NCBI GenBank assembly: GCA_947494035.1 | Contig: CANLTN010000001.1 | Location: forward strand, 1 to 64,000 | Source of the DNA: Pseudovibrio sp947494035 | GTDB lineage: Bacteria; Pseudomonadota; Alphaproteobacteria; Rhizobiales; Stappiaceae | DNA length: 64,000 bases | Reading direction: 5' to 3' | In this document: one piece after another, positions 16,645 to 27,325 of the stretch | Numbering within the stretch: the stretch's first letter is position 1 | Layout of the letters: each line of letters opens with the position of its first letter | Made by a program: the position numbers and the translations under genes | Notes under the pieces: generated by a model | The model's database searches: none | Told to the model about the DNA's origin: nothing | The model's input: only the letters and a program-made list of their open reading frames with translations

Positions 16645-17298
16645 TCACTCGGCAACGCCGCGCGCTTCACGCACAAAAGCCTCAATCAACTCGATGTCCT
16701 TGACGCCCTTCGTACTTTCGACACCAGACGAAACATCGACATCACTCACGCCTGAGATAGCCAACGCCTCCCGAACGTTTTCAGGGCTTAGGCCGCCTGA
16801 AAGCATGATAGGCTTTCCAAGTTTTAGGCCTTGTAGCAGTTTCCAGTCAAAGCTGACACCATTTCCTCCCGGAATATCAGAATTTTTTGGTGGCTTTGCA
16901 TCAAGCAGAAATCTGTCGACATGCGGAATATAAGGTTGAAGTGCCTCAACGTCTTCAGCGGAGGAAATCCCAAAGGCCTTCATTACGGGAATACCAAAGG
17001 TCTCGCGAATGTGCGCACAGCGCTCAGGGCTCTCACTGCCATGCAACTGTATGAGGTCAGGAGCGATATGATCGACGATTTCCTTCAGTCCCGCATCATC
17101 CATATTCACGGTCAGCGCAACAATCTTGATCTTGCCGCGTACATGGTCAGCAAGTTCTTTGGCTTGGGCGATGGAAACGTGCCGTGGACTCTTCGGAAAA
17201 AAGACAAATCCGATCATATCGGCTTGTTCTTTCGTAACCGCGTCCGCAGTTTCTTTAGTTGAGATACCGCAGATCTTAATCATAGCGGAAAAGTCCAT
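16645..17298 (-). CDS. trpF: Phosphoribosylanthranilate isomerase
   Basis: TrpF isomerises N-(5-phosphoribosyl)anthranilate to the 1-deoxyribulose form in tryptophan synthesis. The 217-residue TIM barrel begins MDFSAMIKICGISTKETAD, with the catalytic cysteine in IKICGI, and has the general acid aspartate near FLLDAK and the phosphate loops PIMLSGGLSPENV and VDVSSGVES. An in-frame upstream ATG-like start at 17361 would add 21 residues of no family similarity, so 17298 is preferred; 17283 (MIKICG) is also possible. It precedes trpB by 15 bases and should be the first gene of a trpF-trpB transcript. Confidence 0.92.
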   Translation of the reverse strand: MDFSAMIKICGISTKETADAVTKEQADMIGFVFFPKSPRHVSIAQAKELADHVRGKIKIVALTVNMDDAGLKEIVDHIAPDLIQLHGSESPERCAHIRETFGIPVMKAFGISSAEDVEALQPYIPHVDRFLLDAKPPKNSDIPGGNGVSFDWKLLQGLKLGKPIMLSGGLSPENVREALAISGVSDVDVSSGVESTKGVKDIELIEAFVREARGVAE

Positions 17299-17401
17299 AT
17301 TTGTACCGTGTTCAAGCAATAACAGATTGACCGTTAGACCAAAATAATCGGGGTTTGTCACCCTAATCTGGAAAATACAGAACCTGAATTGGACAGGACC
17401 A

Positions 17402-17758
17402 ATGAGAAAATCTGGAGTTTATCGCGGTCATCTGATGACACTTGGTATATGTGGAGCGCTCGTTGCCTTTTCAACCAACGCCCCGGCACAGGCACCTAAT
17501 CCATACTATCCAGTCCGGCCAGATGTGCCGATGCAGTTCAATGGAAGATGTTCCGGCGAGTATGCGGCATTGGGCTTGAATTCTGGTGTTCTTAACATTC
17601 GTAAGGGGCCTGGAACCAACTACGGCGTCCTCGGTAACCTTGTTCCAAACCAGGTAATTCACGTGATGGATTGCCAAGGAGACTGGTTGGGGATCCAGAA
17701 CCGGCGCAATGGCGAACCAATCGGCTGGGTTTACGGAGGCTACATGCGTCGCATTTAA
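17402..17758 (+). CDS. Small secreted SH3-domain protein
   Basis: The 118-residue protein has a signal peptide (hydrophobic LMTLGICGALVAFSTNAPAQA, cleavage likely after AQA) followed by a proline-rich spacer and one SH3b domain (about 55-115). Hallmarks are VLNIRKGPGTNYGVLGNLVP and the closing GWVYGGYMRRI. Two cysteines (in RCSGEY and MDCQGDW) could form a disulphide in the periplasm. AGGA precedes the ATG. It is divergent from trpF and convergent to maeB. It resembles, but is shorter than, the two-repeat protein at 8.8 kb. Function beyond likely peptidoglycan or peptide binding is unknown. Confidence 0.8.
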   Translation: MRKSGVYRGHLMTLGICGALVAFSTNAPAQAPNPYYPVRPDVPMQFNGRCSGEYAALGLNSGVLNIRKGPGTNYGVLGNLVPNQVIHVMDCQGDWLGIQNRRNGEPIGWVYGGYMRRI

Positions 17759-17860
17759 TCAACGCCGCGCGAACTCCGGTGAGCTTATCAACTCTCTTCC
17801 TCTTGTCAGCGTTTATGTCACATTTGTTGAAAGTGTAACCCCGCCAGAGGCTTGGGGAGC

Positions 17861-17890
17861 AAGAAAGCGCCGCATATACGGCGCTTTCTT
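17861..17890. terminator. Bidirectional terminator between the small SH3 gene and maeB
   Basis: A perfect 12-bp stem AAGAAAGCGCCG (17861-17872) / CGGCGCTTTCTT (17879-17890) with loop CATATA. It lies 21 bases before the maeB stop end. Confidence 0.9.
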
Positions 17891-17911
17891 CAATTTATAA
17901 GTCGGTCAGAC

Positions 17912-20194
<2,283 letters not shown>

Positions 20195-20298
20195 GTGAAA
20201 AATTCCTCACCCTGATGCGCAGTATTCTTTTCATATATCTCTGTTGAACATTATCCCCGTAAATCCACCTTCTCAAGCGGTGAACACGTCGGACACTG

Positions 20299-23073
20299 AT
20301 GAAACACATTGAACCATTTGCTAGTGTCTGCGCCATGACTACAGCAGATATTCAAAAGCCTTCCCCAGCACAAGGCCGCGTCACACCCATGATGGCGCAA
20401 TATATTGAGATCAAGACGGCCAACCCGGACAGCCTCCTATTCTACAGAATGGGCGACTTTTACGAGCTGTTCTTTGAGGATGCGGAGGTCGCATCCCAGT
20501 CTCTCGGAATTACGCTCACAAAGCGCGGCAAGCATAATGGTGATGATATTCCCATGTGCGGCGTTCCTGTGCATGCTGCTGACGATTATCTGCAAAAGCT
20601 GATCGGCCTTGGTCACCGTGTGTCTGTATGTGAACAGACAGAAAATCCCGCAGAAGCCAAGAAGCGTGGCGCGAAATCCGTTGTCCGTCGCGACGTTGTA
20701 CGCCTTGTAACACCCGGTACGATCACCGAAGATCGCCTTCTGGATGCGAAACGCAACAACTTCCTCGCCTCCCTTGCCCGCGTCAAAGGCGGAAGCGCTG
20801 CTGACGGCAACCTCTACGGCCTTGCTTGGGTTGATATGTCTACCGGCATGTTCCGTGTTGCCGAAAGTGATGACGTTCGCCTCGCCGCTGATCTGGCACG
20901 TATTGATCCGTCCGAGCTGGTTTTGGCAGACTCCTTGCTTCAGGAAACCGAGTTGCGCGCGACAGTCGAAGGACTTGGCACTGCCCTTTCTCCTGTACCC
21001 CGCACCTTCTTTGATGGCGCAACCGCTCAAGACCGTCTCTCCACCTACTTCTCGGTGGGCACACTTGATGGCTTCGCCAACTACAGCCGTGCTGAGCTCA
21101 TCGCAGCCAGCGGCATTCTGGCCTACATCGACAAAACTCAGCTCGGCGAGCGTCCTCCTCTGGATCCGCCAGTCAAAGAAGCCGCTGCTGGCCAGCTGCT
21201 CATCGACCCGGCGACCCGCGCCAACCTTGAGCTGACCCGCACCCTTTCCGGCGAACGCCGTGGTAGCCTGCTGTCTGCCATCGACAAAACCGTGACCGGT
21301 GCCGGCTCCCGCTTGCTGGCAAGTCGTCTGGCCGGACCTCTGACGGACCCGGAACAAATACGTCACCGTCAGGATACCATTGCGTTTTTCGCCTCTGACA
21401 CCATGCAGCGCGAGGATATTCGCGGCTTGCTCAAGTCCGCTCCGGACATGTCCCGCGCGCTGTCCCGTCTGGCCGTTGACCGTGGCGGCCCGCGTGACCT
21501 GCAGTCCATCGCCTCTGCAATGAAGTCAGCGCAGGAAATCGCCGGATTGCTCGCCTCAGGTGGCGCTTTCCCGCAGGAAGTTGCCGCTGCCGTTCAAAAG
21601 CTGGAACAAGCCCCTCACGCGCTGGGTCAAAAGCTCGCACAGGCGATTGCAGAAGAACCGCCGCTGCTCAAGCGCGACGGCGGTTTTGTAGCGGCGGGCT
21701 ATCATCCCGACCTTGATGAACTCAAAGCCCTGCGCGATCAAAGCCGCAAGGTCATCGCGCAGATGCAGGCGGATCTGGCCGAAGAGCTTGGCATCCGCTC
21801 CCTGAAGATCAAGCACAACAACGTGCTCGGCTGGTTCATGGAAGCGCCGACCGCGCAGTGTGATCCGATGAAGGATGACCCAGCCCGCTTCATCCACCGC
21901 CAGACCATGGCTGGTGCCATGCGCTTCACCACCACAGAGCTTGCGGATCTGGAAAGCAAAATCGCGAGTGCCGGTGAACGTGCTCTGGCAATCGAGCTGG
22001 AAATCTTTAACGAGCTGACCAAAGCCGTTGTTGAAGCTGGCGGCCTGATCAAGTCCGCTGCTGAAGCGCTCGCCATTCTGGATGTTTCAACATCCCTCGC
22101 TGTTCTGGCCGAGGCGGAAAACTACACGCGTCCAACCGTTGACAGTTCACTCGCCTTCACCATTGTAGGGGGCCGCCACCCGGTTGTTGAGCAGGCCCTG
22201 CGGAAAACCGGTGAGCCGTTTGTGGCAAACAATGCCGACCTTGGCCCGCAGGATTCCTACAAAAACGGCCAGATTTGGCTAATCACCGGTCCAAACATGG
22301 CCGGTAAGTCCACCTTCCTGCGCCAGAACGCTCTGATCGCGGTGCTGGCGCAAATGGGTAGTTTCGTTCCCGCAACAAACGCGCATATCGGCGTTGTGGA
22401 TCGCCTGTTCTCTCGCGTCGGGGCTGCCGATGATCTCGCCAGAGGCCGCTCAACCTTCATGGTCGAGATGGTGGAAACAGCTGCAATCCTCAATCAGGCA
22501 ACGGACCGTTCACTGGTTATTCTGGATGAAATCGGACGCGGCACGGCAACGTTTGACGGTCTGTCCATCGCTTGGGCGGCTATTGAACATCTGCACGAAA
22601 CCAACCGCTCCCGCTCCCTCTTCGCCACGCATTACCACGAGATTACTGCACTTTCGCAGCGTCTGGAGCGGCTCAACAACGCCACTGTTCGCGTCAAGGA
22701 ATGGAAAGGCGATGTGGTCTTCCTGCATGAGATCGTCGAAGGCGCTGCCGACCGTTCCTACGGTATTCAAGTGGCAAAGCTTGCTGGCCTGCCCAAGTCG
22801 GTTGTAAACCGTGCGCAGAAGATCCTGACCCAGCTTGAAGAACAGGACACCAACAAGCCTTCAGAAACACTGCTGGATGACCTGCCCCTCTTCGCCTCCT
22901 TCTCCCAACCTCTGGAAACCATTCCGGAGCCGGAAGAAAACGAAGAAGCCTCTGTCTCCAATGAGCTGGTTGTGTTGCTGGACACCTTTGACCCTGACGA
23001 CATGACACCCCGTCAGGCACAGGAAGCGCTCTATGCGTTGAAGCAAAAGCACAAAGAACTCAGCTCAAACTGA
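20299..23073 (+). CDS. mutS: DNA mismatch repair protein MutS
   Basis: MutS recognises mismatches and starts repair with MutL. The 924-residue product has the mismatch-wedge Phe-X-Glu in RMGDFYELFFEDA (around residue 48), the connector and lever domains, and the ABC-type ATPase with Walker A GPNMAGKSTFLRQ (about 663-675). Walker B is SLVILDEIGRGTATFDG, followed by ATHYHEIT. The C-terminal ~60 residues form the dimer/tetramer tail. An alternative start at 20335 removes 12 residues. No strong ribosome binding site decides. It is divergent from maeB. In Sinorhizobium glnD follows mutS, but here glnD lies 10 kb away on the opposite strand. Confidence 0.97.
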   Translation: MKHIEPFASVCAMTTADIQKPSPAQGRVTPMMAQYIEIKTANPDSLLFYRMGDFYELFFEDAEVASQSLGITLTKRGKHNGDDIPMCGVPVHAADDYLQKLIGLGHRVSVCEQTENPAEAKKRGAKSVVRRDVVRLVTPGTITEDRLLDAKRNNFLASLARVKGGSAADGNLYGLAWVDMSTGMFRVAESDDVRLAADLARIDPSELVLADSLLQETELRATVEGLGTALSPVPRTFFDGATAQDRLSTYFSVGTLDGFANYSRAELIAASGILAYIDKTQLGERPPLDPPVKEAAAGQLLIDPATRANLELTRTLSGERRGSLLSAIDKTVTGAGSRLLASRLAGPLTDPEQIRHRQDTIAFFASDTMQREDIRGLLKSAPDMSRALSRLAVDRGGPRDLQSIASAMKSAQEIAGLLASGGAFPQEVAAAVQKLEQAPHALGQKLAQAIAEEPPLLKRDGGFVAAGYHPDLDELKALRDQSRKVIAQMQADLAEELGIRSLKIKHNNVLGWFMEAPTAQCDPMKDDPARFIHRQTMAGAMRFTTTELADLESKIASAGERALAIELEIFNELTKAVVEAGGLIKSAAEALAILDVSTSLAVLAEAENYTRPTVDSSLAFTIVGGRHPVVEQALRKTGEPFVANNADLGPQDSYKNGQIWLITGPNMAGKSTFLRQNALIAVLAQMGSFVPATNAHIGVVDRLFSRVGAADDLARGRSTFMVEMVETAAILNQATDRSLVILDEIGRGTATFDGLSIAWAAIEHLHETNRSRSLFATHYHEITALSQRLERLNNATVRVKEWKGDVVFLHEIVEGAADRSYGIQVAKLAGLPKSVVNRAQKILTQLEEQDTNKPSETLLDDLPLFASFSQPLETIPEPEENEEASVSNELVVLLDTFDPDDMTPRQAQEALYALKQKHKELSSN

Positions 23074-23103
23074 GCCAAGTTCCAAATCTGCAAACAGTTT
23101 TAG

Positions 23104-23131
23104 CACCGCTGGAAATCTCCGGCGGTGTTTT
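23104..23131 (+). terminator. Terminator of mutS
   Basis: A 10-bp stem CACCGCTGGA (23104-23113) / TCCGGCGGTG (23118-23127), one G-T wobble, loop AATC, followed by TTTTC. It lies 30 bases after the mutS stop codon. Confidence 0.85.
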
Positions 23132-23156
23132 CATGTGAGTCCCGAGATACGGGATG

Positions 23157-23191
23157 AACAAGGCGAGCAGGCAGTGCCTGCGCTACTTGTT
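23157..23191. repeat. Nested perfect palindrome
   Basis: AACAAG (23157-23162) pairs with CTTGTT (23186-23191), and inside GCAGGCA (23167-23173) pairs with TGCCTGC (23175-23181) around a single G. The arms are separated by GCGA and GCTA. It would form a cruciform or hairpin of unknown role. It may be a member of a dispersed repeat, but no second copy was seen in the window. Confidence 0.4.
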
Positions 23192-23642
23192 AGATATGTT
23201 TCTTCGGCATTGGCTGCTTGCCTTGCCCGGGCTTTCTTTTGATGAACAACATCGCCTCTTTTGCCTATAAGGCACGATAGTCAGTTTCCTGAAAAGACAG
23301 TGGCTTCCTCAGTCAGGTTTCCCTGCCCGAACAGTTCCTCCATCCTTGGCAAGCGCGACTGAGATGAGAGTTCTCGCTCTCACAACACCCGTCTTTGCCA
23401 CCGCGTGATACCCTATAGTCCTGGGCCCTTCCCCTCAAACCATGCGGTCACGTTTGAAGTTCGGTTCACCGGACCACTGAAAGGTGCGTTACCTCTCCCA
23501 ACAGCCCCGCCCAACCCACGCCACACTGACGGTCGCACCGCCAGCAGCCCGTCACGTGGGCATATGAAAAGCATATGTGCCTCTGAGCCAAGGGGGATAA
23601 GTTTTTGCGTCATCGCACTCTTCGCTCCCCAAGTGCACAGGT

Positions 23643-23758
23643 GTCATCCCGGCCCCTGAGCCGGGACCCATAAAGCGTGTCTTGTATGTCGAGAGGGTTG
23701 TGACTGTGGCAAGGCGGTCATGGGTCCCGGGTCTCCGCTGCGCTCCGCCCGGGATGAC
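23643..23758. repeat. Palindromic repeat element with inverted ends, copy 1
   Basis: A 116-base unit bounded by GTCATCCCGG (23643-23652) and its inverse CCGGGATGAC (23749-23758). Near each end is a small hairpin (CCCGGC/GCCGGG at 23648-23665 and a GC-rich one near 23728-23755), and a GGGACCCAT/ATGGGTCCC pair joins the inner parts. Two 159-base copies with the same ends lie behind polA. Confidence 0.75.
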
Positions 23759-23788
23759 AGTGGGGGCACAACGCACGTTCACCACCTC

Positions 23789-23816
23789 GTCATCCCGCAC
23801 TTGATGCGGGATCCAG
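23789..23816. repeat. Short palindromic repeat related to the element ends, copy 1
   Basis: GTCATCCCGCA, then CTTGA, then TGCGGGATCCAG: a hairpin with the same GTCATCCCG start as the longer elements. The first 25 bases are identical to 49226-49250. Confidence 0.7.
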
Positions 23817-23869
23817 AGCCCCAAGCATCACCGCCAAACACCTCAACACCAGTAGGGCGGCGCTCGTCA

Positions 23870-23880
23870 CCCCCCCCCCC
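23870..23880. repeat. Homopolymer run of 11 C
   Basis: Eleven consecutive C residues lie two bases beyond the stop codon of the dioxygenase gene (on its strand, 11 G). It is outside both flanking coding regions, so a length change would not alter a protein. Such runs are error-prone in sequencing. Confidence 0.8.
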
Positions 23881-23881
23881 A

Positions 23882-24658
23882 CTACCTGCTGTGAAACCGG
23901 AAGGCACTCATGCTGATGGAGCGATTTGTGAAGCTCTCATGTAGCTTTTCCCCATAGCCGTTTTCACCTGCCGCGCCAAAAGCCACGAGGAACGGAAGAA
24001 AGTGCTCATCAGTTGGCAGTGCCTTTTGGTAGTATTTGTGATTGCTGGAGGAAAGCAGCGCACAGGTCTCCCCTCGTTTCGCCAAATCAGTGATCCAGTG
24101 ATCAAACTCCAACGCCCAGTCCGGCGTGTCGTCTCTATTGCTCATCTCGGAGAAGTTATGCGACAGCGCACCACTGCCAATGACTAGGATACCCTCGTCT
24201 GCCAAGGGAGCCAAAGCTCGTCCGAGACTATAGCTTTCCTCGCTACCGTAAGAACGCGGCAAGGAGACCTGAACAACAGGAATATCGGCCTCGGGAAAGG
24301 CAAGGGCTAAAGGCACCCAAGCGCCGTGATCCAACCCCCAGGTATCATCCTCGCACACCGTCAACCCATAGCGGGTAATTGCTTCATGCACGCGCGAGAC
24401 CAACCAGCCTGGAGCTTCAGCGGCATATTGTATTTCGTGGAGTTCCTGCGAAAATCCGCGGAAATCATGAATTATCTTCAGCGGTCCGGCAGCTGTGATG
24501 CTCAGCCGGTCGGTTTGCCAGTGAGGAGAGACGAGCACGATTGCATCCGGCTTACCCTCTGAAATACCGAGAGATTTAAGAAACTGATGAGCCTCCAGCT
24601 CTGGCCGTATGATGAGATCTGGAGCACCGTGCGGTAAAAAGAGGGGCGATTGTTTCAT
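23882..24658 (-). CDS. LigB/DODA-family class III extradiol ring-cleavage dioxygenase-like protein
   Basis: The family contains non-haem metal dioxygenases such as 4,5-DOPA extradiol dioxygenase and E. coli YgiD. The 258-residue product has the metal-ligand histidine segments LPHGAPDL near the N-terminus and VSPHWQTD, then GLDHGAWVPL and IGSGALSHNF, all characteristic of the family. Length fits YgiD-like single-subunit enzymes (about 260). The ATG at 24658 is the only reasonable start. It is divergent from dut across a 212-base gap, which contains a GAACAGT/ACTGTTC pair (24703-24709 and 24755-24761) of unknown meaning. The natural substrate is unknown; aromatic catechols are the class substrate. 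Confidence 0.85.
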   Translation of the reverse strand: MKQSPLFLPHGAPDLIIRPELEAHQFLKSLGISEGKPDAIVLVSPHWQTDRLSITAAGPLKIIHDFRGFSQELHEIQYAAEAPGWLVSRVHEAITRYGLTVCEDDTWGLDHGAWVPLALAFPEADIPVVQVSLPRSYGSEESYSLGRALAPLADEGILVIGSGALSHNFSEMSNRDDTPDWALEFDHWITDLAKRGETCALLSSSNHKYYQKALPTDEHFLPFLVAFGAAGENGYGEKLHESFTNRSISMSAFRFHSR

Positions 24659-24870
24659 GTGAAACGCTTTTTGTTTCGGCTTGTTGATGAAAATGCTGTC
24701 TTGAACAGTTTATTGTATCGCTAACTCCTAACCAATCACCGTAAAGATGATAGGACTGTTCACTAAAACTGATCCTATTCGCCAGTGCTGGCCCAGCCGA
24801 TATTCCTGAGGCACTGGAAGAAACTGGAAACTGCTGCTAGATATGAGGCCTCTAATCAATAGGCGCCTTC

Positions 24871-25317
24871 ATGACACCAAAACTAAAGATTACTCGTCTT
24901 CCCCACAGTGAGGGATTGGAGCTTCCTGCTTATCAAAGCGCAGAAGCCGCTGGCTTGGACTTACGGGCCGCAAATCATGACCAAATTGAATTGAAGCCCG
25001 GCAAACGGGCTATGGTGCCAACGGGTCTTTCCATAGCGTTGCCATCCGGTCATGAGGGACAGGTGCGCCCCCGTTCCGGTTTGGCTACAAAACATGGCCT
25101 GACGGTGCTCAATACACCGGGAACCGTGGACGCTGATTATCGCGGTGAAGTGATGGTCATCCTCATTAATCTGGGGGACGAGCCGTTTGTGATAGAGCGC
25201 GGAATGCGTATTGCCCAGATGGTTGTAGCACCCGTTACGCAGGTGCAGATAGAAGAAGTCAAAGAGCTGGAAACCACCGAACGTGGCACAGGCGGCCATG
25301 GCTCCACAGGCCTCTAA
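24871..25317 (+). CDS. dut: Deoxyuridine 5'-triphosphate nucleotidohydrolase (dUTPase)
   Basis: Dut hydrolyses dUTP to dUMP, keeping uracil out of DNA and feeding thymidylate synthesis. The 148-residue trimer-type protein has the five family motifs in order: AAGLDLRA, RPRSGLATKHGLTV (with the P-loop-like serine), NTPGTVDADYRGEV with the catalytic aspartate, ERGMRIAQMVV, and the C-terminal RGTGGHGSTG arm. Length is typical. The stop lies 20 bases before the ATG of the HAD phosphatase gene, so the two probably share a transcript. Confidence 0.96.
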   Translation: MTPKLKITRLPHSEGLELPAYQSAEAAGLDLRAANHDQIELKPGKRAMVPTGLSIALPSGHEGQVRPRSGLATKHGLTVLNTPGTVDADYRGEVMVILINLGDEPFVIERGMRIAQMVVAPVTQVQIEEVKELETTERGTGGHGSTGL

Positions 25318-25336
25318 AGAACAAAAAGGAAGAGTG

Positions 25337-26014
25337 ATGAAGCCGGAATTGGTGATTTTTGATTGTGACGGTGTTCTTGTCGACACCGAAACCATTGCGA
25401 ATGAAGTTTTGTCCGATTTTCTGAAGGAAATCGGTCTGAATCTCTCGCCATTGGACTGTCACCACCGCTTCAACGGCACCGTCATGGACGACATCAAGAA
25501 AGAAGCTGAACGCATGAGCGGCAAAAAGCTGCCTGATGACTGGGTCGCACAGATCCAGCAGGCGGATTTGGTCGCTTTTGAAGCTGGCATCGAGCCAATT
25601 TCGGGTGTTCTGGATGTCGTTGCGCACCTGAAAGCCGAAGGCATTCCATTCTGTGTTGGTTCCTCTGGCCGCTACGAGAAAATGCAGATGACGCTCGGCA
25701 CCTCCGGCCTCTGGGATACCTTTAAAGACGTCCTTTACTCCTCACAAGATTGCGAAAAGGGCAAGCCAGCGCCGGATGTCTTTCTCTATGCAGCCAGAGG
25801 CATGGGCTTTAAGCCCGAGCAATGCGTTGTAATTGAAGATAGTATTGCTGGCATCAAAGCCGCAAAAGCCGCAGGAATGCGTGTGTTCAACTACGCTGGC
25901 GATCCCAATGCTGATGTTGCGCAAGCTCAGGCTCTGGGCGCCACCACGTTTGGCCATATGTCGGAATTACCGACCTTGTTAGGGCTTGTAGCGCTGGATC
26001 AGGCATCCGCCTAA
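25337..26014 (+). CDS. HAD-superfamily hydrolase (phosphoglycolate phosphatase/beta-phosphoglucomutase-like)
   Basis: The 225-residue protein is a haloacid dehalogenase-type phosphatase with a helical cap. Motif I is IFDCDGVLVDTE (nucleophile Asp), motif II the serine in VGSSGRYEK, motif III the lysine in CEKGKPAPDVF, and motif IV IEDSIAGIKAAKAAGMRVF. It could act on phosphoglycolate, phosphosugars or nucleotides; motif IV with EDSIAGIKAA and its length fit the YfbT/YniC-type phosphosugar phosphatases. The ATG at 25337 follows AAGGAAGAG, a good ribosome binding site; an upstream in-frame start at 25283 would overlap dut and has no such site. It lies directly behind dut. Confidence 0.85.
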   Translation: MKPELVIFDCDGVLVDTETIANEVLSDFLKEIGLNLSPLDCHHRFNGTVMDDIKKEAERMSGKKLPDDWVAQIQQADLVAFEAGIEPISGVLDVVAHLKAEGIPFCVGSSGRYEKMQMTLGTSGLWDTFKDVLYSSQDCEKGKPAPDVFLYAARGMGFKPEQCVVIEDSIAGIKAAKAAGMRVFNYAGDPNADVAQAQALGATTFGHMSELPTLLGLVALDQASA

Positions 26015-26200
26015 CCGCCTCTATTTTAAGTTGGGCGAGTGCACTGCAAAAGACCATACTAAATACAGCATCAGATAGAATACAATTCTACACTCTGATG
26101 CTATTTTGACATCTTGTTTCTAAGTGCTCCAATTTTCTGGGTTTTTGAAACCTCGAAAACGGTCGCGACACTTCCTACATTTTACTTAGGATTTTAATAG

Positions 26201-26234
26201 GCCCTGCCTCGGAATGCTTACGTAGAGGCAGGGC
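26201..26234 (+). promoter_or_regulatory. Hairpin in the 5' region of cysK
   Basis: A perfect 10-bp stem GCCCTGCCTC (26201-26210) / GAGGCAGGGC (26225-26234) with a 14-base loop GGAATGCTTACGTA ends 36 bases before the cysK ATG. No T run follows, so it does not look like a simple terminator of the upstream phosphatase gene. It may lie in the cysK leader. Confidence 0.5.
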
Positions 26235-26270
26235 TTAAGCTCTCTAAAGAATTGTATAAAGGGGATTTCA

Positions 26271-27236
26271 ATGAGTACTTCCAAGCCGGGGCGTGGAAAA
26301 ATCTACTCTTCCATCACCGAGACAATCGGAAACACACCAATCGTACGTCTGGACCGGTTGGCAAAGGCTCACGGGGTAAAGGCGAACCTGCTCGCCAAGC
26401 TGGAGTTCTTTAACCCGATCTCCAGCGTTAAGGATCGTATCGGCGTTGCTATGATTGAAGCTATGGAAGCGGCAGGCAAAATCGTACCGGGCAAAACCAC
26501 TCTGATCGAGCCAACTTCAGGCAACACCGGTATCGCGCTCGCATTTGTAGCAGCAGCCAAGGGCTACCGCCTCATTCTGGTAATGCCAGAGACCATGTCC
26601 ATCGAGCGCCGCAAGATGCTCAAGCTTCTTGGTGCCGAAATTGACCTGACTGAAGGTCCAAAGGGCATGAAGGGTGCTATTGCACGTGCAGAAGAGCTCG
26701 CTCAGGAAATCCCGGATGCGATCATCCCGCAGCAGTTCGAAAACCCTGCAAACCCTGAAATCCACCGCAAAACCACTGCAGAAGAAATCTGGAACGACAC
26801 CGACGGTAAGGTTGACGTATTCGTGTCAGGTATCGGCACTGGTGGTACAATCACCGGCACCTCTCAGGTCCTGAAAGAGCGTAACCCTGCGGTTCACGTT
26901 GTTGCTGTTGAGCCCACAGACAGCCCGATCCTGTCTGGCGGCCAGCCGGGTCCTCATAAGATTCAAGGCATCGGTGCAGGTTTTGTACCTGGCGTTCTCG
27001 ACACCTCCGTGTTCGATGAAGTGCTCACCGTTTCCAATGAAGACTCCTTTGCAATGTCGCGCGAAGTGGCAAAAACCGAAGGCGTACCAGTCGGCATCTC
27101 CTCCGGCGCAGCTTTGAAGGCGGCAATCGAAGTCGGTAAGCGCGATGAGATGGCAGGCAAAAACATCGTCATCATCATCCCAAGCTTCGCAGAACGCTAC
27201 CTCTCAACAGCCCTCTTCGAAGGCTTGGATGTCTAA
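26271..27236 (+). CDS. cysK: Cysteine synthase A (O-acetylserine sulfhydrylase)
   Basis: CysK makes cysteine from O-acetylserine and sulfide with pyridoxal phosphate. The 321-residue product has the PLP lysine K54 in NPISSVKDRIG, the substrate loop PTSGNTGIALA, the phosphate loop GIGTGGTITGT and the C-terminal VGISSGAALKAAI. Length and motifs fit CysK; the longer cystathionine beta-synthase form is excluded by the lack of CBS domains. The ATG follows AAGGGGATTTCA, a strong ribosome binding site. It stands alone between a leader hairpin and a clear terminator. Confidence 0.95.
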   Translation: MSTSKPGRGKIYSSITETIGNTPIVRLDRLAKAHGVKANLLAKLEFFNPISSVKDRIGVAMIEAMEAAGKIVPGKTTLIEPTSGNTGIALAFVAAAKGYRLILVMPETMSIERRKMLKLLGAEIDLTEGPKGMKGAIARAEELAQEIPDAIIPQQFENPANPEIHRKTTAEEIWNDTDGKVDVFVSGIGTGGTITGTSQVLKERNPAVHVVAVEPTDSPILSGGQPGPHKIQGIGAGFVPGVLDTSVFDEVLTVSNEDSFAMSREVAKTEGVPVGISSGAALKAAIEVGKRDEMAGKNIVIIIPSFAERYLSTALFEGLDV

Positions 27237-27260
27237 AGTCAGCCAGAGCTGAAATGAAGA

Positions 27261-27287
27261 AAGGGAGGTTCGTGCCTCCCTTTTTTA
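27261..27287 (+). terminator. Terminator of cysK
   Basis: Stem AAAGGGAGG (27261-27269) / CCTCCCTTT (27276-27284), loop TTCGTG, followed by T residues. It lies 24 bases after the cysK stop and also faces the convergent folC. Confidence 0.9.
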
Positions 27288-27325
27288 TGCTCGCAAACTC
27301 ATTTCGAGTCTGAATCGATTGAGGT

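Larger units (their letters stand above)
23074..23881. other. Gene-poor spacer after mutS with palindromic repeats
   Basis: No convincing gene is present in these 808 bases. The stretch starts with the mutS terminator, then holds a tight palindrome at 23157-23191 (AACAAG/CTTGTT outside GCAGGCA/TGCCTGC), an undistinguished 23200-23640 segment, and from 23643 a palindromic repeat element, a shorter related repeat and an 11-base C run. Short frames here (for example 23405-23659) have no family similarity and biased composition. Confidence 0.7.

Noticed and set aside
23405..23659. An 84-codon frame in the gap after mutS
   Set aside because: Proline-rich, no family match, overlaps repeat sequence.
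26015..26270. A SAM or cysteine-type riboswitch in front of cysK
   Set aside because: Only one simple hairpin is visible; no pseudoknot or known core sequence of SAM-II or similar classes could be recognised.
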